This document shows, piece after piece, positions 1-6,169 of a stretch of DNA of 6,939 nucleotides. Both the position numbers and the translations under genes were made by a program. The notes under the pieces were generated by a model. The model was not told the origin of the DNA. It saw only the letters and a program-made list of their open reading frames with translations, and made no database searches. The first letter of the stretch is position 1; each line of letters begins with the position of its first letter. This stretch comes from Pseudomonadota bacterium (GTDB lineage: Bacteria > Pseudomonadota > Gammaproteobacteria > Xanthomonadales > Xanthomonadaceae). Where the stretch lies: the NCBI GenBank assembly GCA_023461075.1, contig JAEWNY010000035.1:1-6939 (forward strand), given 5' to 3'.

Positions 1-783
1 CAGGCGTTGTCGGCGGCGCAAGCGACCATCGACAACGGCCACTACCCGCGCGATGCGCATTCGCTGCACGCCTACTTCCTGCGCGCGGGCGACATCGAGG
101 CGCCGATCGTCTACAACGTCGACCGCACCCGCGACGGCGGCAGTTTTTCGGTGCGCCGTGTCACCGCGATCCAGCACGGGCAGGTGATCTTCTTCGCCGC
201 CGCTTCCTTCCACAAGCAGGAGGAAGGCGTCAGCCACCAGTTGTCGATGCCGGAAGTACCGCGCCCGGAAGACATCTCGCCGGCCGACCCGGTGCCCGAT
301 GCGGTCCTCGAGACGCTGCCTATCAAGATCCAGCGCTGGCTGGACCGCGCCGGGCCATTCGAGTTCCGCCATGTCTATCCGCGCGATGAGCTCAATCCGC
401 CCAAGCGTCCGCCCTTCCAGCAGGTCTGGTTCCGCCTGGCCGAGCGTATCGGCGACGCGCCCGAACTGCACCGCGCGATGCTGGCCTACGCCAGCGATTT
501 CCACCTGCTCGGCACCGCCAACTTCCCGCACGGCATCAGCTATTACCAGCCGGGCGTGCAGATGGCTTCGCTCGATCATGCCTTGTGGTTCCATCGCCCG
601 TTCCGCGCGGACGAATGGCTGCTGTATTCGATCGACAGCCCGAGCGCGCAGGATGCCCGCGGCCTGGCGCGCGGGCAGATCTTCGATGCCCAAGGCCGAC
701 TGGTCGCCAGCACCGCGCAGGAAGGCATGGTGCGCGTGCTCAAGGATGCAGCGGACGATGCAGCAGACAAGGACGCCGGCTGA
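1..783 (+). CDS. tesB: Acyl-CoA thioesterase II (TesB), 5' end missing
   Basis: This enzyme hydrolyses medium- and long-chain acyl-CoA to free fatty acid and CoA in the cytoplasm, using a double hot-dog fold. The frame is open from base 1. The first residues, QALSAAQ, align with the GQALYAAK stretch near residue 42 of E. coli TesB as I recall it, so about 40 N-terminal residues lie outside the window. The TTG at 7 is therefore not the true start. The active-site triad can be seen by family alignment: Asp in YASD (codon 496-498), Ser in MASLDHALW (568-570) where E. coli has Thr228, and Gln in STAQEG (718-720, E. coli Gln278). The hallmark WFHRPFRADEWLLYS follows. The stop overlaps the next start (TGATG), so the two genes are probably cotranscribed. 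The family call is very secure. The substrate range is inferred from the family. Confidence 0.95.
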   Translation, partial: QALSAAQATIDNGHYPRDAHSLHAYFLRAGDIEAPIVYNVDRTRDGGSFSVRRVTAIQHGQVIFFAAASFHKQEEGVSHQLSMPEVPRPEDISPADPVPDAVLETLPIKIQRWLDRAGPFEFRHVYPRDELNPPKRPPFQQVWFRLAERIGDAPELHRAMLAYASDFHLLGTANFPHGISYYQPGVQMASLDHALWFHRPFRADEWLLYSIDSPSAQDARGLARGQIFDAQGRLVASTAQEGMVRVLKDAADDAADKDAG

Positions 784-1652
784 TGCGGCAGGTATTCACC
801 AGTCCGCGGCTGGCGAATGTGGAGGCGGTCGCGCAGATGCTCGAAGACGCCGGCATCGCGACCAGGATCACCAATGACCGTTCCTATCGCGGCAATTTCG
901 ATCGCGGCATCAGCTACCGCGCGCGCCCAGGCGGCGACAGCGAACAGGCGGCGGTCTGGGTGGTGCGTTCGGAAGACCAGCCCCGCGCGCGCGCAATGCT
1001 GCGCGATGCCGGGTTGCTCGACAGCACCCGGCCCGACCAGCAGCGCGAAAGTTTCCTGCCCGACCACCTGCGCGGCACGCAATCGGCGACATCAGCCAAA
1101 CGCGGATTCAGTCCGGCGCGGCTGAAGGTGGCGTTGTTGATCGCGATCGCGGTGGTGATGGCGATGGCGGCGTTCTGGCAGCGTCGCGAAGGCTCCGATC
1201 CGGTGGCGCCGCCCGCCCGCGCGCCGACGGCGGCTCCGTCCTCCGGCGATACCGGCGCGAAAGCGACGCGGGGATTGCTGGAGACGCGGACCGCCGCGCC
1301 GGTCGTGCAGCGGATCGATGTACCTTCCGCGTTGGCGGCGATGCTGGCGGCGCGCAGCGCACGCGCGCACGGGTTCGGCGAAACCTGTCTCCAGGTCGAT
1401 GGCGGCCCGCCGGCCGAACGCATCATCGAGGCGCTGTCGAAACGCAGCGACGTACCCACGCTGATCGCCGAGCAAACGTGCAACGACAGCACCGCGGCCG
1501 CTCGCGTGTCCATCGACCTCTACCGCACCGATGGCTCCGGCGTCGGTACCGTCCGCCTGACCACCACGGTCGGTGGCAGGGCGCACGAAGAACGCCTGCA
1601 GGTCGAGCGCATCGGCTTCGACTGGAGCGTGATCGGCCCTGCACCGCCTTGA
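783..1652 (+). CDS. Membrane-anchored DUF2007 protein ('pathogenicity-like' in Xanthomonas)
   Basis: A 289-residue protein of unknown biochemical role. The start is the ATG of TGATG, with AAGGA at 769-773 nine bases upstream. The frame runs further upstream, but that part lies inside tesB and is discounted. Residues 1 to about 75 (MRQVFTSPRLANVEAVAQML, then ITNDRSYRG and a VWVVRSEDQPRARAML stretch) resemble the small DUF2007 'putative signal transducing' domain. A single hydrophobic segment, about residues 116-132, is preceded by K/R-rich sequence, suggesting a cytoplasmic N-terminus. A Pro/Ala-rich linker (about 138-170) leads to a C-terminal domain that I do not recognise. It holds two cysteines, C202 and C233, which could form a disulfide if the domain is periplasmic. 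Similar proteins in Xanthomonas are annotated 'pathogenicity-like protein', from memory. That name is not evidence of a virulence role. Confidence 0.83.
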   Translation: MRQVFTSPRLANVEAVAQMLEDAGIATRITNDRSYRGNFDRGISYRARPGGDSEQAAVWVVRSEDQPRARAMLRDAGLLDSTRPDQQRESFLPDHLRGTQSATSAKRGFSPARLKVALLIAIAVVMAMAAFWQRREGSDPVAPPARAPTAAPSSGDTGAKATRGLLETRTAAPVVQRIDVPSALAAMLAARSARAHGFGETCLQVDGGPPAERIIEALSKRSDVPTLIAEQTCNDSTAAARVSIDLYRTDGSGVGTVRLTTTVGGRAHEERLQVERIGFDWSVIGPAPP

Positions 1653-1662
1653 AGCGGACATG

Positions 1663-1695
1663 AAAAAACCCGGCAGTGCCGAAGCGACTGCCGGG
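1663..1695 (-). terminator. Rho-independent terminator of the EF-hand gene
   Basis: Read on the minus strand, CCCGGCAGT and ACTGCCGGG form a perfect 9-bp GC-rich stem (1669-1677 with 1687-1695). The apex can fold further into GC-TTCG-GC, a C(UUCG)G-type tetraloop, with one bulged C. Six T residues follow at once (the A-run 1663-1668 on the plus strand). It begins 18 bases after the EF-hand stop. There is no T-run on the plus-strand side, so it should stop minus-strand transcription well and plus-strand transcription from the DUF2007 gene only weakly. Confidence 0.9.
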
Positions 1696-1713
1696 CCCCA
1701 CCCAAGAGGTGAT

Positions 1714-2283
1714 TCAGCGCTGGTTGCCGCCCTGCGCCTTGCGTTGCTGGCGCTCGGTCATGCGCTTGGCATGCGCCGCGTCGTATTCGGCACGCGAGAT
1801 CTGGCCATCGCGGTTGCTGTCGGCCTCGTTGAACCACTGCGTGCGATGCGCCTGCATGCGCGCTTCGCGATCGGCCTTGTCGATGAAGCCATCCTTGTTG
1901 ACATCCATCTGGTCGAAACGCTGGGCGAATTCGGGCTTGGCGGCGGCCTCGGCGCGGCTGATGCGGCCGTCCTTGTTGGTGTCGAGCTGCATGCGATGCA
2001 TGCCGGCCTTGCCACCGTGCTTGCCGCCGCGCATGCCTGCACGCATCGGGCGTTCGTCGGCGGACAGACGGCCATCCTTGTTCTTGTCGAGCGCATCGAA
2101 CCGCTCGGCCAGGCGCGGGTGCTTGGCGGCTTCGGCGCGATCGATGACGCCATCGTTGTTGGCATCGAGCTTGACCTTGCCCGCTGCCGCGGCCTTGGGC
2201 GCGGTGGCTTGCGGCGCGGCGATGGCAAGGCCACCGACCGCGAGGCAGGCGGCGACGGCAACGGCGAGTGAGGTACGGAACAT
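1714..2283 (-). CDS. Secreted protein with five EF-hand calcium-binding loops
   Basis: A 189-residue protein. The start at 2283 is chosen because AAGGAG (2290-2295) lies six bases upstream and the product then opens with a signal peptide: MFRTS, a hydrophobic stretch to about residue 22, and AIA-AP as a likely signal peptidase I site. A longer frame back to 2376 has no such support. Five 12-residue loops match the EF-hand pattern: D40-E51, D66-E77, D101-E112, D127-D138 and D155-E166. Each has acidic or Asn residues at positions 1, 3 and 5, Gly at 6, and Glu (Asp in loop 4) at 12. Loops 1-2 and 3-5 are separated by a basic Met/His/Gly/Lys linker, residues 78-99. The likely role is calcium binding in the periplasm or outside the cell; no enzymatic domain is visible. 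The gene stands alone, divergent from bpt, and ends at its own terminator. Confidence 0.92.
   Translation of the reverse strand: MFRTSLAVAVAACLAVGGLAIAAPQATAPKAAAAGKVKLDANNDGVIDRAEAAKHPRLAERFDALDKNKDGRLSADERPMRAGMRGGKHGGKAGMHRMQLDTNKDGRISRAEAAAKPEFAQRFDQMDVNKDGFIDKADREARMQAHRTQWFNEADSNRDGQISRAEYDAAHAKRMTERQQRKAQGGNQR
1786..2166 (-). repeat. Five EF-hand loop repeats within the coding sequence
   Basis: The DNA coding for the loops recurs at 2131-2166, 2053-2088, 1948-1983, 1870-1905 and 1786-1821. On the plus strand the shared core looks like GCCATCCTTGTT, or a close variant, followed by a Asp codon complement. The similarity is driven by the conserved Asp-Gly-Lys-Asn loop residues. It is a protein-domain repeat, not a DNA repeat of independent function. 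Confidence 0.85.
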
Positions 2284-2355
2284 CGGCAACTCCTTGGTCT
2301 GAACGTGTGTGTCGGATGTCAACATCAACGCGGTCACCGCTGGACGGTTGACGGC

Positions 2356-2381
2356 GGCCCTTCGGCATTCAGCCAAGGGCC
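2356..2381. repeat. Inverted repeat/hairpin in the EF-hand/bpt divergent region
   Basis: GGCCCTT (2356-2362) and AAGGGCC (2375-2381) are perfect 7-bp arms. Inside them GGC/GCC can pair around an ATTCA loop after one bulged C. No T-run follows on either strand, so it is not an intrinsic terminator. It lies 38-63 bases upstream of the bpt ATG and could be an operator or a leader hairpin. The function is unknown. The surrounding 135 bp (2284-2418) show no gene, and no convincing promoter for the EF-hand gene was found. Confidence 0.5.
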
Positions 2382-2406
2382 AGCAAAACCGGGCCAGGAG
2401 GCTGGT

Positions 2407-2412
2407 TATCCT
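2407..2412 (+). promoter_or_regulatory. Candidate -10 element for leaderless bpt mRNA
   Basis: TATCCT fits the loose TANNNT form of a -10 element. It ends six bases before the bpt ATG, which would put the transcription start on the A of ATG itself. No Shine-Dalgarno sequence lies at the normal distance: the nearest, AGGAGG at 2396-2401, is 17 bases from the ATG. No clear -35 was seen. Leaderless transcripts are common in Xanthomonas. Assignment here is inference from spacing. Confidence 0.4.
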
Positions 2413-2418
2413 TTACCC

Positions 2419-3165
2419 ATGCGCGCCGATGCCGCCCCTGCAAGCGAAATCCGGATCTTCCAGACCGGGGAGCATGTCTGCGGTTACTGGAACGACCGCC
2501 CCGCCCGCGACCTGGTCGTCGAGCCCAATGACCCCCGGCTGGCCGAGATCTACCCGCGCGCGCTCGAGCTCGGTTTCCGTCGCTCCGGCGACCTGGTATA
2601 CCGGCCCAACTGCCACGGCTGCCGGATGTGCACGGCGGTGCGCATCCCGGTGCAGCATTTCCGCCCCGATCGCAGCCAGCGTCGTGTGCTGAAACGCAAC
2701 ACCGACCTGATCGCACGCGTGTTGCCCGCCGAGCGCACCGACGAGCAGTTCGACCTGTACCGTCGTTATCTCGGGCAGCGGCATGTCGGCGGCGGCATGG
2801 ACGACCACGGCCCGGCGCAGTTCGACCAGTTCCTCTCCGGCAGCTGGTCCCAGACGCGCTTCGTCGAGATTCGCCGCAAGGATGCCAATGGCATCGGCCC
2901 CTTGCTCGCGGTCGCGGTAACCGATGTGCTGCCGCGGTCGCTCTCGGCGGTCTACACCTTCTACGATCCGGACCAGGCCGCACGTGGCCTCGGCACCTTC
3001 GCCCTGCTCCAGCAGATCGAATGGGCGCGTCGCGAGGGCCGGCAACACCTCTACCTCGGCTACTGGATCGCGGGGCATCCGAAGATGGATTACAAGCGAC
3101 GGTTTCGCCCGCTGGACGGTTACGATGGCGAGCGCTGGCACCCGCTGGAATACCGGACTCCATGA
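2419..3165 (+). CDS. bpt: Aspartate/glutamate leucyltransferase (bacterial Ate1 family)
   Basis: Bpt transfers leucine from Leu-tRNA to proteins with N-terminal Asp or Glu, creating a Leu N-degron read by ClpS and degraded by ClpAP. This is a cytoplasmic protein-quality pathway. The product has 248 residues, normal for the family. The N-terminal ATE domain shows C21 in [19 protein letters not shown] (52-63), and C65-x2-C68-x2-C71, the cysteine cluster that binds metal or Fe-S in Ate1 relatives. The C-terminal GNAT-like domain shows SAVYTFYDP (176-184), [12 protein letters not shown] (from 189) and [15 protein letters not shown] (212-226). The ATG at 2419 gives the usual N-terminus (IRIFQTGEH from residue 11). 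The frame opens upstream to 2305, but that part has no family similarity. The stop overlaps the next start (ATGA), indicating an operon. Confidence 0.96.
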   Translation: MRADAAPASEIRIFQTGEHVCGYWNDRPARDLVVEPNDPRLAEIYPRALELGFRRSGDLVYRPNCHGCRMCTAVRIPVQHFRPDRSQRRVLKRNTDLIARVLPAERTDEQFDLYRRYLGQRHVGGGMDDHGPAQFDQFLSGSWSQTRFVEIRRKDANGIGPLLAVAVTDVLPRSLSAVYTFYDPDQAARGLGTFALLQQIEWARREGRQHLYLGYWIAGHPKMDYKRRFRPLDGYDGERWHPLEYRTP

Positions 3166-4424
3166 AGCGACGCATCCGAACCACCGCCACTTCGTTCCTG
3201 CTGCTCTTGATGATGCTGGCGACCGCCGCCTGCGTCCGCGTCAACGTGCAGGGCACGCCGGACCTGCGCCAGCTCGAGCGCCTGCCCGAACGCATGGAGC
3301 GCGCGGTACGCAACGCACTGCCGGCGGTGCGCTTCGCCACCTACAACACCTCGCTCTACAGCGATGAGGCCGGTGGATTGGTCAAGCGCCTGGAATCCGG
3401 TGATGCCGATGCACGCAACATCGCCGCGGTGCTGCAACGCGTGCGTCCGGATGTCGTGTTGCTCAACGAGTTTGACTACGACGCCCAAGGCCGCGCTGCC
3501 GACCTCTTCGAGCGCGACTACCTCGGCAGACCGCAGCACGGCGGCGCGCCGATCGACTATCCGTTCCGCTACTTCGCCGAGGTCAATACCGGCGTCGCCA
3601 GCGGCATGGACATCGACGGCGATGGAAAAGTCGGCACGTCCGGACGCGCCTACGGCAACGATGCCTGGGGTTACGGCCTGCATCCCGGCCAATACGGGAT
3701 GCTGGTGCTGTCGAAGTATCCGCTGGACATCCGACGCATGCGCAGCTTCCGGCAGCTGCGTTGGTCGGCGATGCCGGATGCACGGCGGCCGATCGTGCCC
3801 GGCACCGGCAAGCCGTTCCATTCGGATGCGGTGTGGAACCGGCTGCGGCTGTCCTCCAAGTCGCACTGGGACGTGCCGGTGCTGACACCGCAGGGCGAGA
3901 TCCATTTCCTCGTTTCGCATCCCACCCCGCCGACGTTCGACGGGCCCGAGGATCGCAACGGGCGCCGCAACGCCGACGAAATCCGCCTGTGGGCGGAGTA
4001 CGTCTCCGGCAAGCCGGCGCCCTGGCTGTGCGATGACGCCGGTCGCTGCGGCGGCCTGCGCGAGGATGCGCGCTTCGTCATCGCCGGCGATCTCAACGCC
4101 GATCCGGACGATGGCGATTCCTTCCCCGGCGCGATCCAGCAGCTGCTGCGGCATCCGCGCGTGGTTGATCGGCCGGTGCCGCGCAGCGAGGGCGCGGCCG
4201 AGCGAGCACGCAGCTACGGCATCGCGCGCAGGGGCGACATCGCCACCCATACCGGCGATTTCGGGCGCGAAACCGGCACCCTGCGCATCGATTACGTGCT
4301 GCCTTCGCGCGGCCTTGCGGTGCTTGATTCAGGCGTGGCCTGGCCGCTGGCGGCCAGCGACGCGGCGCGCTTCAGCAACGCCAGCGACCATCACGCGGTG
4401 TGGGTGGACGTGATCGGCGACTGA
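3162..4424 (+). CDS. Exported endonuclease/exonuclease/phosphatase-family protein
   Basis: A 420-residue protein of the metal-dependent phosphoesterase fold shared by exonuclease III, DNase I and inositol phosphatases. Its substrate is unknown. The start is the ATG in the ATGA overlap with bpt. Residues 1-24 form a signal sequence (KRR, a Leu-rich core, then ATAAC). Cys24 could be lipidated, although the lipobox is not ideal; otherwise the protein is simply periplasmic or secreted. Fold motifs appear in order: TYN with N62, NEFD with metal-ligand E103, SHPT with H253, GDLNAD with D310 and N312, IDYVL with D377, and SDHHAVW with D409 and H410. The metal-binding and catalytic residues therefore look intact. 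D150-x-D152-x-D154-G is an extra acidic motif. Export argues against a DNA-repair role; a scavenging nuclease or phosphatase is more likely, by inference. The link to bpt appears to be only cotranscription. Confidence 0.9.
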   Translation: MKRRIRTTATSFLLLLMMLATAACVRVNVQGTPDLRQLERLPERMERAVRNALPAVRFATYNTSLYSDEAGGLVKRLESGDADARNIAAVLQRVRPDVVLLNEFDYDAQGRAADLFERDYLGRPQHGGAPIDYPFRYFAEVNTGVASGMDIDGDGKVGTSGRAYGNDAWGYGLHPGQYGMLVLSKYPLDIRRMRSFRQLRWSAMPDARRPIVPGTGKPFHSDAVWNRLRLSSKSHWDVPVLTPQGEIHFLVSHPTPPTFDGPEDRNGRRNADEIRLWAEYVSGKPAPWLCDDAGRCGGLREDARFVIAGDLNADPDDGDSFPGAIQQLLRHPRVVDRPVPRSEGAAERARSYGIARRGDIATHTGDFGRETGTLRIDYVLPSRGLAVLDSGVAWPLAASDAARFSNASDHHAVWVDVIGD

Positions 4425-4428
4425 TCGC

Positions 4429-4887
4429 TCAATAGGCCATCGAGGTGCGCGGGCGGGCGAAACCGAAGGTGCCGTCGCTGTGCACCGACAGGATCAAGCG
4501 GATCATGTTGGCCGGCACCATCAACTCGACCTTCTGCGGCTTGCCGTCCGCCGATTCCTCGTCGACAGTGAGCTTGATGAAGGCGCCGCCGGTGTCGACC
4601 TCGCGACAGAGCATGTGCGGCTCGCCGTTGCCGGTTTGCAGGTACGGCTTGATCGCTGCCCCCAGCGCTTCGAGCGCGGCGGGGAAGAAGAACACCGCAT
4701 AGCCGCTATTGGGCGCGATGACCGGTGCCTTGGCCTCCGGCCCGGTCTCTTCCGTCGCGGCGGCGACCTCCACCGGCAGCGGCGGTGCGACCTCCGATTT
4801 CACCGCCACATCGCCGCCTGCCTTGCCGGTCCAGGCGGTCTTGTCGGTCTTGGCGGATGTCGCCGCTGCGTTCTTCTCGTCGCTCAT
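4429..4887 (-). CDS. Conserved hypothetical protein downstream of purT
   Basis: A 152-residue protein that I do not recognise. It starts 17 bases after the purT stop, behind a good ribosome binding site (AAGGAG at 4892-4897, four bases before ATG), so it is probably the second gene of a purT operon. Residues 1 to about 60 are Ala/Lys/Glu/Pro-rich and look disordered. Residues 62-152 look folded: an aromatic stretch YAVFFFPAAL, an amphipathic helix, a single Cys94, and beta-like segments such as AFIKLTVDEE, KVELMVPANMIRLIL and GTFGFARP. There is no signal peptide or membrane segment, so it is probably cytoplasmic. The coding call rests on the strong ribosome binding site, operon position and protein-like composition. 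Operon position alone does not show a purine role. Its stop is four bases from the convergent phosphatase-fold gene. Confidence 0.82.
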   Translation of the reverse strand: MSDEKNAAATSAKTDKTAWTGKAGGDVAVKSEVAPPLPVEVAAATEETGPEAKAPVIAPNSGYAVFFFPAALEALGAAIKPYLQTGNGEPHMLCREVDTGGAFIKLTVDEESADGKPQKVELMVPANMIRLILSVHSDGTFGFARPRTSMAY

Positions 4888-4904
4888 GCTGCTCCTTGCT
4901 CTCC

Positions 4905-6104
4905 TCAGGCCAGCCGCACATCGAGTGCAGCCGCGGCGACCCGTGCCTGCTCGCGCGCCTCATCAACCGATTGTGCCCGCGCCAGGGTGACTGCCACCCG
5001 ACGCTGGCCTTCGACCCGCGGCTTGCCGAACAAGCGCAATGCAATGCCGGGACCGGCCAACGCGGCATCCACGCCCCCGAATACCGGCACGCCATGTCCT
5101 TGTGCCAGCACCGCGCAGGAGGCCGCGGGAGCGAGCAGCGGGATATCGCCGGCATCGTCGGCGCCGACCGGCAGGCCCAGGATCGCGCGTGCATGCAGGG
5201 CGAACTCGGACAGGTCCTGCGAGGCCAATGTGACCAGCCCGGTGTCGTGCGGGCGCGGCGACACTTCCGAGAACCACACCTCGTCGCCCTTGACGAAGAA
5301 CTCCATGCCGAACACCCCATGCCCGCCCAGGTCGGCTGATACCGCCGCGGCGATCTCGCGTGCACGCGCCAGTGCCTTGGCCGACATCGGCTGCGGCTGC
5401 CAGCTCTCGCGGTAGTCGCCCTGCTCCTGCGTGTGCCCGATCGGCGCGCAGAACGCGGTGCCGCCGGCGTGGCGCACGGTGAGCAGGGTGATTTCGTAAT
5501 CGAAGTCGATGAAGCCTTCGACGATGCATCGTCCCGCACCGGCGCGACCGCCGCTCTGCGCGTATTCCCAGGCCTTGTCGATGTCGGCTTCGGACTTCAA
5601 GGTCGACTGGCCCTTGCCGGAGGACGACATCACCGGCTTGATCACGCAGGGCAGGCCGATCTCGCGCACGGCATCGAGGTACTCCTCGCGGGTGTCGACG
5701 AAGCGGTAGGGCGAGGTCGGCGCGCCGAGCGCTTCCGCCGCCAGCCGGCGGATGCCTTCGCGGTCCATCGTCAGCCAGGCCGCACGCGCGGTCGGAATCA
5801 CCGCAAGGCCGGCTTCGCGCTCCAGCTCGCCCAGGGTCAGGGTGTGGATCGCCTCGATCTCCGGCACCACCAGATGCGGCCGTTCGCTTTCGATGAGCGC
5901 GCGCAGCGCCGCGCCATCAAGCATGTCCAGCACATGGCTGCGATGCGCCACCTGCATCGCCGGTGCATCGGCATAACGGTCGGCGGCGATGACCTCGACG
6001 CCGAAACGCTGCAGCTCGATCGCCACCTCCTTGCCGAGTTCGCCCGAGCCCAGCAGCAGGACGCGGGTGGCATGCGGGGACAGCGGGGTACCAAGCGTGG
6101 TCAT
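4905..6104 (-). CDS. purT: Formate-dependent phosphoribosylglycinamide formyltransferase
   Basis: PurT makes formyl-GAR from GAR, formate and ATP, the third step of purine synthesis, without needing 10-formyl-tetrahydrofolate. It is an ATP-grasp enzyme of 399 residues, the usual length. Key residues match E. coli PurT with an offset of zero or one: E22-L23 in GSGELGKE, E82 in VPEIEAI, R115 in [11 protein letters not shown]156, the SSSGKGQ loop (160-166), E196 and E204, metal ligands E268 and E280 in [10 protein letters not shown] with D287, K361, and R368-R369. It looks fully active. The start at 6104 gives [10 protein letters not shown], as in Xanthomonas PurT from memory. The upstream frame to 6299 runs antisense through the next gene and is rejected. 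No strong Shine-Dalgarno sequence is visible. A promoter candidate lies at 6133-6160. A small unknown gene follows after 17 bases. Confidence 0.97.
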   Translation of the reverse strand: MTTLGTPLSPHATRVLLLGSGELGKEVAIELQRFGVEVIAADRYADAPAMQVAHRSHVLDMLDGAALRALIESERPHLVVPEIEAIHTLTLGELEREAGLAVIPTARAAWLTMDREGIRRLAAEALGAPTSPYRFVDTREEYLDAVREIGLPCVIKPVMSSSGKGQSTLKSEADIDKAWEYAQSGGRAGAGRCIVEGFIDFDYEITLLTVRHAGGTAFCAPIGHTQEQGDYRESWQPQPMSAKALARAREIAAAVSADLGGHGVFGMEFFVKGDEVWFSEVSPRPHDTGLVTLASQDLSEFALHARAILGLPVGADDAGDIPLLAPAASCAVLAQGHGVPVFGGVDAALAGPGIALRLFGKPRVEGQRRVAVTLARAQSVDEAREQARVAAAALDVRLA

Positions 6105-6132
6105 GTGTGCATCGGGAAATTTGACAGCCGTC

Positions 6133-6160
6133 AGTGTAAGACCCGGCGGCCATCTGTCAT
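6133..6160 (-). promoter_or_regulatory. Candidate sigma70-type promoter of purT
   Basis: On the minus strand, ATGACA (6160-6155, five of six with TTGACA) is followed after 16 bases by TACACT (6138-6133), which keeps the key T-A-T positions of a -10. The predicted start is near 6126, giving a leader of about 22 bases. I saw no PurR-like operator. The -35 overlaps the -10-like element proposed for the divergent lipoprotein gene. Confidence 0.45.
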
Positions 6161-6163
6161 CCT
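6158..6163 (+). promoter_or_regulatory. Candidate -10 for leaderless lipoprotein mRNA
   Basis: CATCCT ends six bases before the ATG at 6170, the same spacing as TATCCT before bpt. Of the 14 bases upstream of each ATG, 10 agree between the two genes. There is no Shine-Dalgarno sequence. The first base of the hexamer is not the consensus T, and TTGACA at 6121-6126 is too far upstream to be its -35, so this is weaker than the bpt case. Confidence 0.25.
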
Positions 6164-6169
6164 TCGCCG

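Noticed and set aside
1660..2271. Plus-strand open frame of 203 codons with hydrophobic stretches
   Set aside because: It is antisense to the EF-hand gene. The Leu/Val/Gly repeats simply mirror the EF-hand loop codons.
2317..2322. Perfect TTGACA (minus strand) as the -35 of the EF-hand gene
   Set aside because: The sequence 16-18 bases downstream is GACCAA-like and overlaps the ribosome binding site, so there is no matching -10.
2396..2401. Perfect AGGAGG upstream of bpt as its ribosome binding site
   Set aside because: It is 17 bases from the ATG, too far for normal use, and no in-frame start codon lies at the right distance.
2413..3141. Minus-strand open frame of 242 codons
   Set aside because: It is antisense to bpt, which has all family motifs. 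It is best explained as a codon-bias shadow.
3120..4250. Minus-strand open frame of 376 codons
   Set aside because: It is antisense to the phosphatase-fold gene, whose family motifs are clear. The product has no family features and no ribosome binding site was seen.
4480..5415. Plus-strand open frame of 311 codons
   Set aside because: It lies antisense across the purT-linked gene and purT, has Arg/Ala/Ser-rich composition and no recognisable motif. It is a shadow of GC-rich third positions.
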